A stretch of DNA of 38,545 bases, taken from Streptomyces hygroscopicus subsp. hygroscopicus. Lineage in GTDB: Bacteria; Actinomycetota; Actinomycetes; Streptomycetales; Streptomycetaceae. Below, piece after piece: positions 21,163-28,937 of this stretch. The notes beneath the pieces were generated by a model, which was not told where the DNA came from, searched no databases, and saw nothing but the letters and a program-made list of their open reading frames with translations. The first letter of the stretch is position 1; every line of letters starts with the position of its first letter. The translations under genes and the position numbers were made by a program. The stretch spans positions 1 through 38,545 of the forward strand of contig NZ_BSSM01000030.1 of NCBI RefSeq assembly GCF_030269125.1, written 5' to 3'.

Positions 21163-22587
21163 CTACGCCGGAGCCATCAGAAGGGGCCGGGCCCGCTCCC
21201 GCAGCTCCACCACCCTCGGCTCGTCCCCGTACGCCTCCAGGCGGTGCAGCAGGTCCCGCACGTACTCCGTCGTCCGCGCCGAGGAGATCCGCCCGGCCAC
21301 CTCGACCGCCCGCACCCCCTGCTCGCACGCCGCGTCGAGGTTGCCCGACTCCAGCTCGGCCACCGCGGAGACGACCAGCCGCAAGCCGTGCGACCGCACG
21401 AACTCCTCCGTCGGCTTGGACAGCGCCTGCTCGGTGAACCGCCGCACCTGCCGCGGCAGCTTCAGGTCCCGGTAGCACTCCGCCGCGTCGGCCGCGAACC
21501 GGTCGTACCCGTAGAAGCCGAGCCACGAGGGATCGTTGTCCCCCTCGCGCGAGCGCTCCAGCCAGCTCTCCGCCGCCTTCAGCGCCGCGCCCGCCGCCTG
21601 CGCGTCCCCGGCGCGCGCGTGGGCGCGGGCCTCGACCAGCCGGAAGAAGCTCATCGTGCGGGCCGTCGCCAGCCCGCGGTTGCGCTCCAGCGCGGCCTGC
21701 GCGAGGTCGACCCCCTCGTCCCCGAACCCCCGGTACGTCGCCTGGAGCGACATGGAGGCGAGGACGTACCCGCCGAGCGGCACGTCGGCCGCGGCGCGCG
21801 CGAGCCGCAGCGCCTGGATGTAGTACCGCTGCGCCGCCTCCTGCTGGCCGGTGTCGAAGGCCATCCAGCCGGCGAGCCGGGTGAGTTCGGCGGAGGCGCC
21901 GAAGAGCGCGCGGCCGACCTCGTCGGAGTAGCCGCCGAGCAGCAGCGGCGCCGCCTCGACGCGCAGACATTCCGGCACCATCGACGAACGCCAGTCGCCG
22001 CCTCCGTATTTGGAGTCCCAGCGCCTGGCGTCCTCGGCGGCCTCCCGCAGCTTGCGGACATCGCTGTGGCCGACTCTGACCGGTGCGCCGGAGCCCTCGG
22101 CGGAGCCGTCCTCCCGCGCGACCGAACTGTCGGCGGGGGTTATCAGCCAGCGTGAGGCGGGCGTGGCGTACGCGCTCACCGCGAACGATCCCGCGAGCGA
22201 CTGCCAGATCCCCCCGGAACCGGCCCGGCGCCCGGCGAGGTCGAGCCGGTACAGCTCGGTCGCCGACCGCACCGCCTGCGCCACGTCCCGCGGGAAGGCG
22301 AGGCCCACCTCGGGAGCGGGGTCCGCGTCCGCCAGGCCGATCTCGTGGAGCGGCACCGGGCGGCCGAGCTTCTGTCCGATGGCGGCCGCGATGAGGTGCG
22401 GCGCGGCGCCCTGCGGCACCATGCCCTTCGACACCCAGCGCGCCACGGACGTCTTGTCGTAGCGAAGTGTCAACCCGCGTTGGGCGCCAAGGTCGTTGAC
22501 GCGACGCGCGAGTCCTGCGTTGCTGATTCCCGCGAGGGCGAGAACGGCGCCGAGCTTTTCGTTCGGCCCGCGTTGCTCCCTGGACAT
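21163..22587 (-). CDS. NsdA-like regulator of development (TPR protein)
   Basis: 474 aa from ATG 22587 (GAGGGG about 7 nt upstream). The N-terminus MSREQRGPNEKLGAVLALAG and the segment RYDKTSVARWVSKGMVPQ match the HTH-like start of NsdA-type regulators. The middle and C-terminus are TPR-like: LAGWMAFDTGQQEAAQRYY, QALRLARAAADVPLGGY and GFGDEGVDLAQAALERNRG. NsdA (S. coelicolor) represses antibiotic production and morphological differentiation. The SCO4114-type paralogue, annotated as sporulation-associated, fits the location here. Direct DNA binding is not proven for this family. A likely promoter is at 22649-22677. Confidence 0.88.
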   Translation of the reverse strand: MSREQRGPNEKLGAVLALAGISNAGLARRVNDLGAQRGLTLRYDKTSVARWVSKGMVPQGAAPHLIAAAIGQKLGRPVPLHEIGLADADPAPEVGLAFPRDVAQAVRSATELYRLDLAGRRAGSGGIWQSLAGSFAVSAYATPASRWLITPADSSVAREDGSAEGSGAPVRVGHSDVRKLREAAEDARRWDSKYGGGDWRSSMVPECLRVEAAPLLLGGYSDEVGRALFGASAELTRLAGWMAFDTGQQEAAQRYYIQALRLARAAADVPLGGYVLASMSLQATYRGFGDEGVDLAQAALERNRGLATARTMSFFRLVEARAHARAGDAQAAGAALKAAESWLERSREGDNDPSWLGFYGYDRFAADAAECYRDLKLPRQVRRFTEQALSKPTEEFVRSHGLRLVVSAVAELESGNLDAACEQGVRAVEVAGRISSARTTEYVRDLLHRLEAYGDEPRVVELRERARPLLMAPA

Positions 22588-22648
22588 GCGCCACCCCTCG
22601 ACACAGACGGCCGCCGCGCGGGCATAACCGCGCGGCATTCGTAAACCC

Positions 22649-22677
22649 AGCGTAGTTCGCCGCATCCCAAGCGTTAA
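22649..22677 (-). promoter_or_regulatory. Probable promoter of the NsdA-like gene
   Basis: On the reverse strand TTAACG (22672-22677) and TACGCT (22649-22654) are separated by 17 bp. The start would be near 22642, leaving a leader of about 55 nt. Confidence 0.4.
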
Positions 22678-22704
22678 GGGGCATTGTTCCGGATGGCGGG
22701 ATTG

Positions 22705-22728
22705 TGGTCCGCACGGGAGTGCGGACCA
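22705..22728. repeat. 10-bp hairpin with GGGA tetraloop
   Basis: TGGTCCGCAC (22705-22714) and GTGCGGACCA (22719-22728) around GGGA. Intergenic, strand of function unknown. Confidence 0.6.
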
Positions 22729-22907
22729 GTACGCACCGTGCACGGACGGGCCCTCGCGTGCCCCCGGGCGTGTGGCCGTGCGCCCGGCCGTGCGCTCTTC
22801 TCCGGCCAACTCGCGGACGGTTTCCTGGTCTTGCGTGGGTCGGCCCGCTGTACTGGATCCAGTGGGCTGGGGGACACCGCCACCTTCATCCCCGCGGGTG
22901 GCGGACC

Positions 22908-22938
22908 GGTCCGGGAGGCGGAGACCGCCTCCCGGACC
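22908..22938. repeat. 14-bp hairpin in the NsdA/AsnB gap
   Basis: GGTCCGGGAGGCGG (22908-22921) and its complement (22925-22938) around AGA. It has the form of a terminator, yet no annotated gene ends near it, so it may terminate an unannotated transcript. Confidence 0.6.
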
Positions 22939-23297
22939 GTGCGTACGCCCGGAGCGCCGCGCGGGCCGCGAGCCCCTACGGAGCGTGCTCGTCTCTCGCG
23001 CCCCGTTCGGTATTTGGCTGAAAATCGTCCCGCAGCGAGGTGGGAGATTTCTGCTCCGACCACGCAACTTAGGGGCGTGAAGGGCGTTTTGGGGAGCGCA
23101 TCGGGGGCGCATTCGCGTCGCGCCCTGCCTGGTGGGCACCCGTACGCGCCCCGGAACGCGGTCGCCGTCCGGCCGTCAACCTCGTTTTACTCCCGCCGTC
23201 ACGGGCGGTGTCACCACACCTCTCCCACGCGTTCTTCGTGGCAGCATGGGGACCGGTTCGATCGGTGCACTGGTTGTCCACGGGCTGTGGAGGCACG

Positions 23298-25364
23298 ATG
23301 CGGTGGTTGGTGGGGTGGAGCAGCGCCGCCGCGGGCGCGGCCGGGCCCGGCTCCGCCGGCTCGCCGGGCTACGACGGCGAGACCCTGCACCCGGTCGGCT
23401 CCCAGCTCCTGTGGGGCGACCCCGATCCGCTGTGGGCCGTCGGCGACTGGCGTCCGGACGAGGTGCGCGTGGTCAAGGCCGACGAGCAGAACCGGATCGC
23501 GGTCCTCGGCATCTGCGGCGCCTCCGACGAGGAGCTGCGGCGCGGTCTGTTCACCGCGCGCGGGGGCGCGCTGCGCCATCTGACGGGCTGGCCCGGCAGC
23601 TACACCGCCGTCGTCCAGGTCGGCCGCCGCGTCACCGTCTGCGGCGATCTCGCGGGCGCCCGCCCGGTGTTCCACACCCCGTGGGCGGGCGGTACGGCGT
23701 ACGCCACGGCCGCGCTGCCGCTGGCCGACCTCATCGAGGCCAACCTGGACTTCGGCCACCTGGCCGCCCTGCTCGCCGCCCCGGACGTCCCGGCCGCGCT
23801 GCGCGACACCACCCCGTACGAAGGGGTGCGGCGCATTCCGCCGGGGCACGCGCTGGTGCTGCGCGCGGGGGCGCGCGAGATCGCCGGGTACGACCCCGTC
23901 TCCTCGCTCGCCGTGTCCGCGGCCCCGGCCGACCCCGACCGCGCGGTGGACGCGGTGCGCGACGCCCTGGTGGAGGCGGTGCGCACCCGGCTGTCGGCGC
24001 CGCGGCACGTGCCGGACCTCGATCCGGGCCCCGTACCCGGGATGGGTCCCGCCGAGCGGCGCGCCCGGCGCGGGATGCCGGTGCCGGGGATCGGCGCGGA
24101 CCTGTCCGGCGGCCCGGCCTCCGCCACGCTCGCGCTGCTCGCCGCGGGGCTGCCCGGCCGTCCCGGCACCCTGCTCGGACACGGCGCGGGCGAGCGCCTG
24201 CTGGCCGTCACCTTCAACGACCTCGCCGTCGGCGGCCGCGAGGCGGAGGTGCAGCGCGCGGGCGCGCTCGCGGCCGACCCCCGGCTGCACCACGTGGTGG
24301 TGACCGGCGGCGAGGAGACCCTGCCCTACGCCGACCTCGACGGCCCCCTCACCGACGAGCCCGGACCCTCGCTGGTCACGGCGGGGCGCCACCGGGCGCG
24401 GCTGGCCGCGGGCAGCGCGGACCACTTCACCGGGCACGGCGCGCGGCAGGTCCTCGACGCGCACCCCGCCCGGCTCGCCGACCTCCTGATGGACCGCAGG
24501 CGACGTCACCTGGTCCGGCCCGTCGCCGCGCTCGCGCGGGTGGACGGCTCGGTGCTGGTCCCGGCGCGGGTGTACGGCGCGGCCCGGCGGCTGGCCCGCA
24601 CGCCGTACCGGGCGGGCGTCGAGGCGCTCGCCGAGCGGCTGATGCGGCGCCGGTTCGAGGAGCCGAAGGGGGCGGTGGGGGCGTCCCTCGCCGCGCTGAC
24701 CTGGGCGGCGCCGGGGCCGGCCGCCCGGTGGCTGACGGGGGAGGCACTGGCTGAAGTATCGGTTCTGCTCGGGGGTGAGGCGGATCGGGCGGGTACGGGG
24801 GTGCAGCGGCCCGGTGACCATCGGGCGCGGGCGGCGCTCGCCCGGTACGCGGCGGACCTGCGCGTTCTGGAGCAGTCCGCGGAGGTCCGGTCGCAGCGGC
24901 TGCACGCGCCCTTCCTCGACAACCAGGTGGTCCGGGCGTGCCGCGAACTGCCGGAGGCGCTGCGGGTGCGGCCCGGTGCGCGGGCGGCGATCCTGCGCAC
25001 GGTCCTGGAAGGCACCGGCATCACCGACCTGCCCCCCGGCTGGGGCACGCCGTCCCACGCGTCCTCCGCGGCGGCCACCCGGGCGGGCCTGCGCCTGTCC
25101 GCGGACCCGCTGCTCGACCTCTTCGCCAGCCCGCTGCTGGCGGACGCGGGGCTGGTGGAGGCGCGGGTGGTCCGCAAGGCGCTCCGCGCGGCGGCCTCCG
25201 GCGGTGCGGCGGTGGACGGCCTCGCGGATCTCGTCTCCCTCGAACTGTGGCTCCACCGGCTGCTCTCCCGCCGGGGCACGTGCTGGACGGGGACGCCGGC
25301 GCGGTCGCGGGCGGTGCCGGCGGGGGTCCAGCCGCGAAGGGACGCGTTGGCTTCCGGGGCGTGA
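23298..25364 (+). CDS. Asparagine-synthase/lasso-cyclase-like protein, orphan
   Basis: 688 aa from ATG 23298, chosen for GGAGG 6 nt upstream. The N-terminal about 240 residues resemble the glutaminase-like (Ntn) domain, but the protein starts MRWLVGW, so the catalytic Cys2 of true asparagine synthetases is absent. The rest is the synthetase domain: the PP-loop is DLSGGPASATLALLA (268-282), where the usual SGGxDS aspartate is replaced (SGGPAS). SQRLHAPFLDNQVVRAC fits the family's C-terminal conserved block. This is the lasso-peptide macrolactam synthetase (McjC-like) type of family. No McjB-like protease or precursor is adjacent. Role unknown: it may be a degenerate or repurposed amide-forming enzyme. 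Confidence 0.8.
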   Translation: MRWLVGWSSAAAGAAGPGSAGSPGYDGETLHPVGSQLLWGDPDPLWAVGDWRPDEVRVVKADEQNRIAVLGICGASDEELRRGLFTARGGALRHLTGWPGSYTAVVQVGRRVTVCGDLAGARPVFHTPWAGGTAYATAALPLADLIEANLDFGHLAALLAAPDVPAALRDTTPYEGVRRIPPGHALVLRAGAREIAGYDPVSSLAVSAAPADPDRAVDAVRDALVEAVRTRLSAPRHVPDLDPGPVPGMGPAERRARRGMPVPGIGADLSGGPASATLALLAAGLPGRPGTLLGHGAGERLLAVTFNDLAVGGREAEVQRAGALAADPRLHHVVVTGGEETLPYADLDGPLTDEPGPSLVTAGRHRARLAAGSADHFTGHGARQVLDAHPARLADLLMDRRRRHLVRPVAALARVDGSVLVPARVYGAARRLARTPYRAGVEALAERLMRRRFEEPKGAVGASLAALTWAAPGPAARWLTGEALAEVSVLLGGEADRAGTGVQRPGDHRARAALARYAADLRVLEQSAEVRSQRLHAPFLDNQVVRACRELPEALRVRPGARAAILRTVLEGTGITDLPPGWGTPSHASSAAATRAGLRLSADPLLDLFASPLLADAGLVEARVVRKALRAAASGGAAVDGLADLVSLELWLHRLLSRRGTCWTGTPARSRAVPAGVQPRRDALASGA

Positions 25365-25673
25365 GGGTTCGGTGGGTGTGTCAGGGGCGGGGGTGCGTGG
25401 TGGTGTGGTGATCGCGGGTCCGTCGAGGCGGGTCGGGTGGTTGTCGTGTCCGTGGGGGCTGGTGCGGGGTCGGCGGTGCGGTATCGCTGTGCCGGTCGCG
25501 GGCGGTCGTGCCGGCGGGGCCCGGCGGGCGGGCGCCGGGGGGTAGCCCCTCGGGAGAGGCTCCCCGCCGACGCGGGCAGGTGAGTGACCCCCGCCGCCGG
25601 GCACCGGCGTCCAGCGAGCGGCCCGTGCCGAAACCAGCGTGCCCCGCACCGGGCACCCGGCGACAATGACCCG
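25365..25673. other. Intergenic region before the SARP gene
   Basis: 309 nt, extremely G-rich at first then C-rich. It holds a hairpin at 25520-25539 (CCCGGCG and complement, 6-nt loop), a possible terminator of the AsnB-like gene. A -10-like GACAAT (25662-25667) sits 6 nt before the SARP GTG. No ORF is recognised. Confidence 0.5.
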
Positions 25674-28600
25674 GTGCGGTACAGAATTCTCGGCATCACC
25701 CAGGCGGCGGACGCCCACGGCAACCCCCGTCACCTCACCGCCCCCCGCCTCCGCACCCTCCTCGCCGCCCTGGCCCTCAGGCCCGGCCGCACCACCACCC
25801 CCGAGACCCTGATCGCCGAGATCTGGGCCGACGCACCGCCCCAGGACGCCCCCGCCGCGCTCCAGGCACTCGTCGGCCGGCTCCGCCGTGGCCTCGGCAA
25901 GGACGCCGTCGGCTCGGCCCCCGGCGGGTACCGGCTCGAAGCCACCGAGGACGACGTGGACCTGTACGTCTTCGGACGGCTCACCCGCACCGGCACCAAG
26001 GCCCTCGCCGACGGCGACCCCGCCACCGCCCACCGCGCCCTCACCGCCGCCCTCGCCCTCTGGCGCGGCCCGGCCCTCGCCGACCTCCCCGACCGTACCG
26101 CCGCCACCCGCCCCGAGGCCCTGCGCCTGGAGGCGACCCGCGCCCGCGCCGCCGCCGCGCTGGAACTGGGCCACGCCCAGGACGTCGTACCGGAGCTGAG
26201 GGAACTGACCACGGCGCATCCGTACGACGAACCGCTGCACGCCCTCCTCATCCGCGCCCTGCGCGACACCGGCCGCCCCGCCGACGCCCTCGCGGCCTAC
26301 GAGTCCGCGCGCCGCACCCTCGCCGACACCCTCGGCACCGACCCCGGCGTCGAACTGAGGGAGCTGCACGCCGGGCTGCTGCGACAGGTGCACCGCCCGG
26401 CCGCGCCGCCGCCCCCCGCCCGCCGCGGCAACCTCCGCCCCCGCCTCACCTCCTTCGTCGGGCGCGAACCGGAACTCGCGGCCGTGCGCGCGGACCTGGG
26501 CAGGTCACGCCTCGTCACCCTCACCGGCCCCGGCGGCTCGGGGAAGACCCGGCTCGCCGAGGAGGCCGCCAGCGCCGTCCTCACCCCCGCCTGGCTCGCC
26601 GAACTCGCTCCGCTCGACCAGCCGGACGCCGTGCCCGGCGCCGTCGTCAGCGCGCTCGGCCTGCGCGAGACCGTGCTGCTGAGCACCGAACTGGCACCCC
26701 AGCAGACCGATCCCACCGCCCTGCTGATCGAGTACTGCGCACCCCGCGCCGAACTCCTGATCCTCGACAACTGCGAGCACGTCGTCGACGCGGCCGCCGC
26801 CCTCGCCGAGACCCTCCTCACCCACTGCCCGGGACTCACCGTCCTCGCGACCAGCCGCGAACCCCTGGGCGTCCCCGGCGAGTCGGTGCGCCCGGTCGAG
26901 CCCCTCGTCCCGGAGCAGGCGCACCGCCTCTTCGCCGAGCGCGCCAGGGCCGTGCGCCCCGACGCCGACGCGGCGCTGGGCGACACCGCCGCGGTGGCGG
27001 AGATCTGCCGCCGCCTGGACGGGCTGCCCCTCGCCATCGAACTGGCGGCGGCCCGGCTCCGGATGCTCACCCCGCGGCAGATCGCCGACCGCCTCGACGA
27101 CCGCTTCCGCCTGCTCACCTCCGGCAGCCGCACCGTGCTGCCCCGCCAGCAGACCCTGCGGGCGGTGGTCGACTGGTCCTGGGACCTGCTGGACGAGCGC
27201 GAGCGCACCGTCCTGCGCGAGGTCTCCGTCTTCGCCGGCGGCTGGGACCTCGCCGCGGCCGAGGCCGTGTGCACCGGCCCGGTGGCGGACACGATCGGCG
27301 CGCTGGTCGACAAGTCCCTCGTCCTCGCCGCCCCGCAGGACGGCCCCGGCGGCATGCGCTACCGCATGCTGGAGACCATCCACGAGTACGCCGCCGAACG
27401 CGCCGCCGAGGCCCCCGGGCTGCGCGCCGCCGCCGAAGACCGCCACCTCGCCTGGGCGCGCGCCCTGGCCGAGGAGGCCGATCCGCGACTGCGCTCGGCG
27501 GACCAACTCCCCTGGATCTCCCGCCTGGAGACCGACCTGGACAACATCCGCGCCGCCCTCGACCGCGCGGTGCGCGCCGGCCGTGAGGCGGAGGCGGGCG
27601 CGCTCACCCTGGCCATGGGCTGGTTCTGGTGGCTGCGCAACTATCGCCACGAAGGGGTGGCCCGGGTGCGCCGGGTGCTGCGCCTGGGCGCCGCCCTCGA
27701 CGCCGGCGGGGCCACCGACCCGGCGGCCCTCACGGCCCTGGCGGAGTCCGCCGACCACATGGCCGCCCTGCTCCGCGCCCCCGACGCCGAGACCGGCCAC
27801 CCGTTGCGCGAACTCCGCATGGACCTGCGGTTGTTCGAGCTCTTCCTGACGGCGGGCGGCAGCATGGACCAGCTGGCCGCCGACGAGCGGGCCCCGCGCT
27901 ACCTCGCCCTCGTACGGGCCGCCTACGAGCGTGGCGGCCCCCAGGCCGCGCGCCTCCCCGGTGTCGTCTGGCCGATGACCGCCTACTATCTGGGCGGCCC
28001 GGGGGACGTGGTCCGGGACATGGCCCCGGTGGTGGCCAACTGCCGCGAGCACGGCGGAGACTGGGAACTCGGCGCCGCGCTGATGTACCGCGCCCATGTG
28101 CTGGTCGACTCCCCGGGCAATCTGCGCGGCGTGGACGAGGACCTCGCCGAACTGCGCGTGCTCGGCCGCCGTGTCGGGGACCGCTGGATGCGGGCGCAGG
28201 TGTGCAGCGCGGCCGGCGAGGCGGCCATGGCGCGCGGCCGTTTCGCCGAGGCGCGCGAGGAGTACGAGGAGGCGCTGCGCCTCGCCTACGAGGTGGGCGC
28301 GTACGCGGAGTCGCCGTTCCTGCTGGCCCGCCTCGCCGACATCGCCTTCCGCCTCGGCGACCGGGAGACGGCGCTCGCCGCCCTGGACGAGGCGGGCACC
28401 GCCGCGGACCGGTACGCGGTCCCGGAGTCCCGCGCCTTCGTGCTGCTGATGCGGTCCTTCATCGCCCTGCGCGACGGCCGGATCGCCGAGGCCCGCGCGC
28501 ACTTCGAGGCGAGCTGCCGGGCGGCCGGCCCCGAGGTGTCCCCACCGCAGTTCGCGGCCGCGCTGCGCACCGTCGAGGCGCTGCTGGTGGCCGAGGAGTC

Positions 28601-28937
28601 GGGCCCCGGGCACGGCTTGCCGATCCTGGCCGGGGCGCTGGACGAGGCCGTCGGCCTGCGCTGCGCCGAGTCGATCACCGGGGGCCTGGTGGACGCCGCG
28701 GCCGGTCTGCTGGCCCGGCTCGGCGACCTGCCGGGCGCGGTACGGCTGTACGAGGCCGCCGACCACTGGCGCGACGGCCGCCCGCGCAGCGAGCCCGAGC
28801 GCACCGAGGCCGCCCGGGTGCGGGCCGCCGCCCGCGCCGCCCTGCCCGCCGACCGGTACGCGGCCGAGCGGGCCCGGGGTGCGCGCCACGACGCGGCCGA
28901 CGTCCTGGACGACATCCGGCGGGCTACCGGCAGGTGA
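25674..28937 (+). CDS. Large SARP/AfsR-like transcriptional regulator with NB-ARC and TPR domains
   Basis: 1087 aa from GTG 25674. No ribosome site precedes it, and GACAAT lies 6 nt upstream, so the mRNA may be leaderless. Domains: winged-helix DNA-binding region (about 1-95) with LTAPRLRTLLAALALRPG, bacterial transcriptional activation domain (about 100-245), NB-ARC ATPase (about 260-500) with Walker A GPGGSGKTRLA (about 285) and LLILDNCEH (about 361), then a TPR-like C-terminus. Such proteins couple ATP binding to activation of secondary-metabolism genes. The nearest candidates are unknown; it is not next to a recognisable biosynthetic cluster. Its 3' end overlaps the 3' end of the sigma gene by 14 nt in convergent orientation. 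Confidence 0.88.
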   Translation: MRYRILGITQAADAHGNPRHLTAPRLRTLLAALALRPGRTTTPETLIAEIWADAPPQDAPAALQALVGRLRRGLGKDAVGSAPGGYRLEATEDDVDLYVFGRLTRTGTKALADGDPATAHRALTAALALWRGPALADLPDRTAATRPEALRLEATRARAAAALELGHAQDVVPELRELTTAHPYDEPLHALLIRALRDTGRPADALAAYESARRTLADTLGTDPGVELRELHAGLLRQVHRPAAPPPPARRGNLRPRLTSFVGREPELAAVRADLGRSRLVTLTGPGGSGKTRLAEEAASAVLTPAWLAELAPLDQPDAVPGAVVSALGLRETVLLSTELAPQQTDPTALLIEYCAPRAELLILDNCEHVVDAAAALAETLLTHCPGLTVLATSREPLGVPGESVRPVEPLVPEQAHRLFAERARAVRPDADAALGDTAAVAEICRRLDGLPLAIELAAARLRMLTPRQIADRLDDRFRLLTSGSRTVLPRQQTLRAVVDWSWDLLDERERTVLREVSVFAGGWDLAAAEAVCTGPVADTIGALVDKSLVLAAPQDGPGGMRYRMLETIHEYAAERAAEAPGLRAAAEDRHLAWARALAEEADPRLRSADQLPWISRLETDLDNIRAALDRAVRAGREAEAGALTLAMGWFWWLRNYRHEGVARVRRVLRLGAALDAGGATDPAALTALAESADHMAALLRAPDAETGHPLRELRMDLRLFELFLTAGGSMDQLAADERAPRYLALVRAAYERGGPQAARLPGVVWPMTAYYLGGPGDVVRDMAPVVANCREHGGDWELGAALMYRAHVLVDSPGNLRGVDEDLAELRVLGRRVGDRWMRAQVCSAAGEAAMARGRFAEAREEYEEALRLAYEVGAYAESPFLLARLADIAFRLGDRETALAALDEAGTAADRYAVPESRAFVLLMRSFIALRDGRIAEARAHFEASCRAAGPEVSPPQFAAALRTVEALLVAEESGPGHGLPILAGALDEAVGLRCAESITGGLVDAAAGLLARLGDLPGAVRLYEAADHWRDGRPRSEPERTEAARVRAAARAALPADRYAAERARGARHDAADVLDDIRRATGR

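Larger units (their letters stand above)
22588..23297. other. 710-nt gene-free gap with strong hairpins
   Basis: No convincing coding frame is seen. It separates the reverse NsdA-like gene and the forward AsnB-like gene. It contains a likely promoter for the former and two strong inverted repeats (22705-22728, 22908-22938). No lasso-precursor-like ORF with a short leader and core was recognised by eye on either strand, although a very short one cannot be excluded. Possible content: an unannotated small RNA, or long regulatory leaders. Confidence 0.5.

Noticed and set aside
22588..23297. Lasso-peptide precursor next to the AsnB-like gene
   Set aside because: No short ORF with a plausible leader and core was seen by eye, and no McjB-like gene is adjacent; a very short ORF cannot be excluded.
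22684..23583. 299-aa forward frame and smaller frames in the NsdA/AsnB gap
   Set aside because: Composition is Arg/Ala/Gly shadow-like with no ribosome site or recognisable domain, and it runs into the real gene in a different frame.
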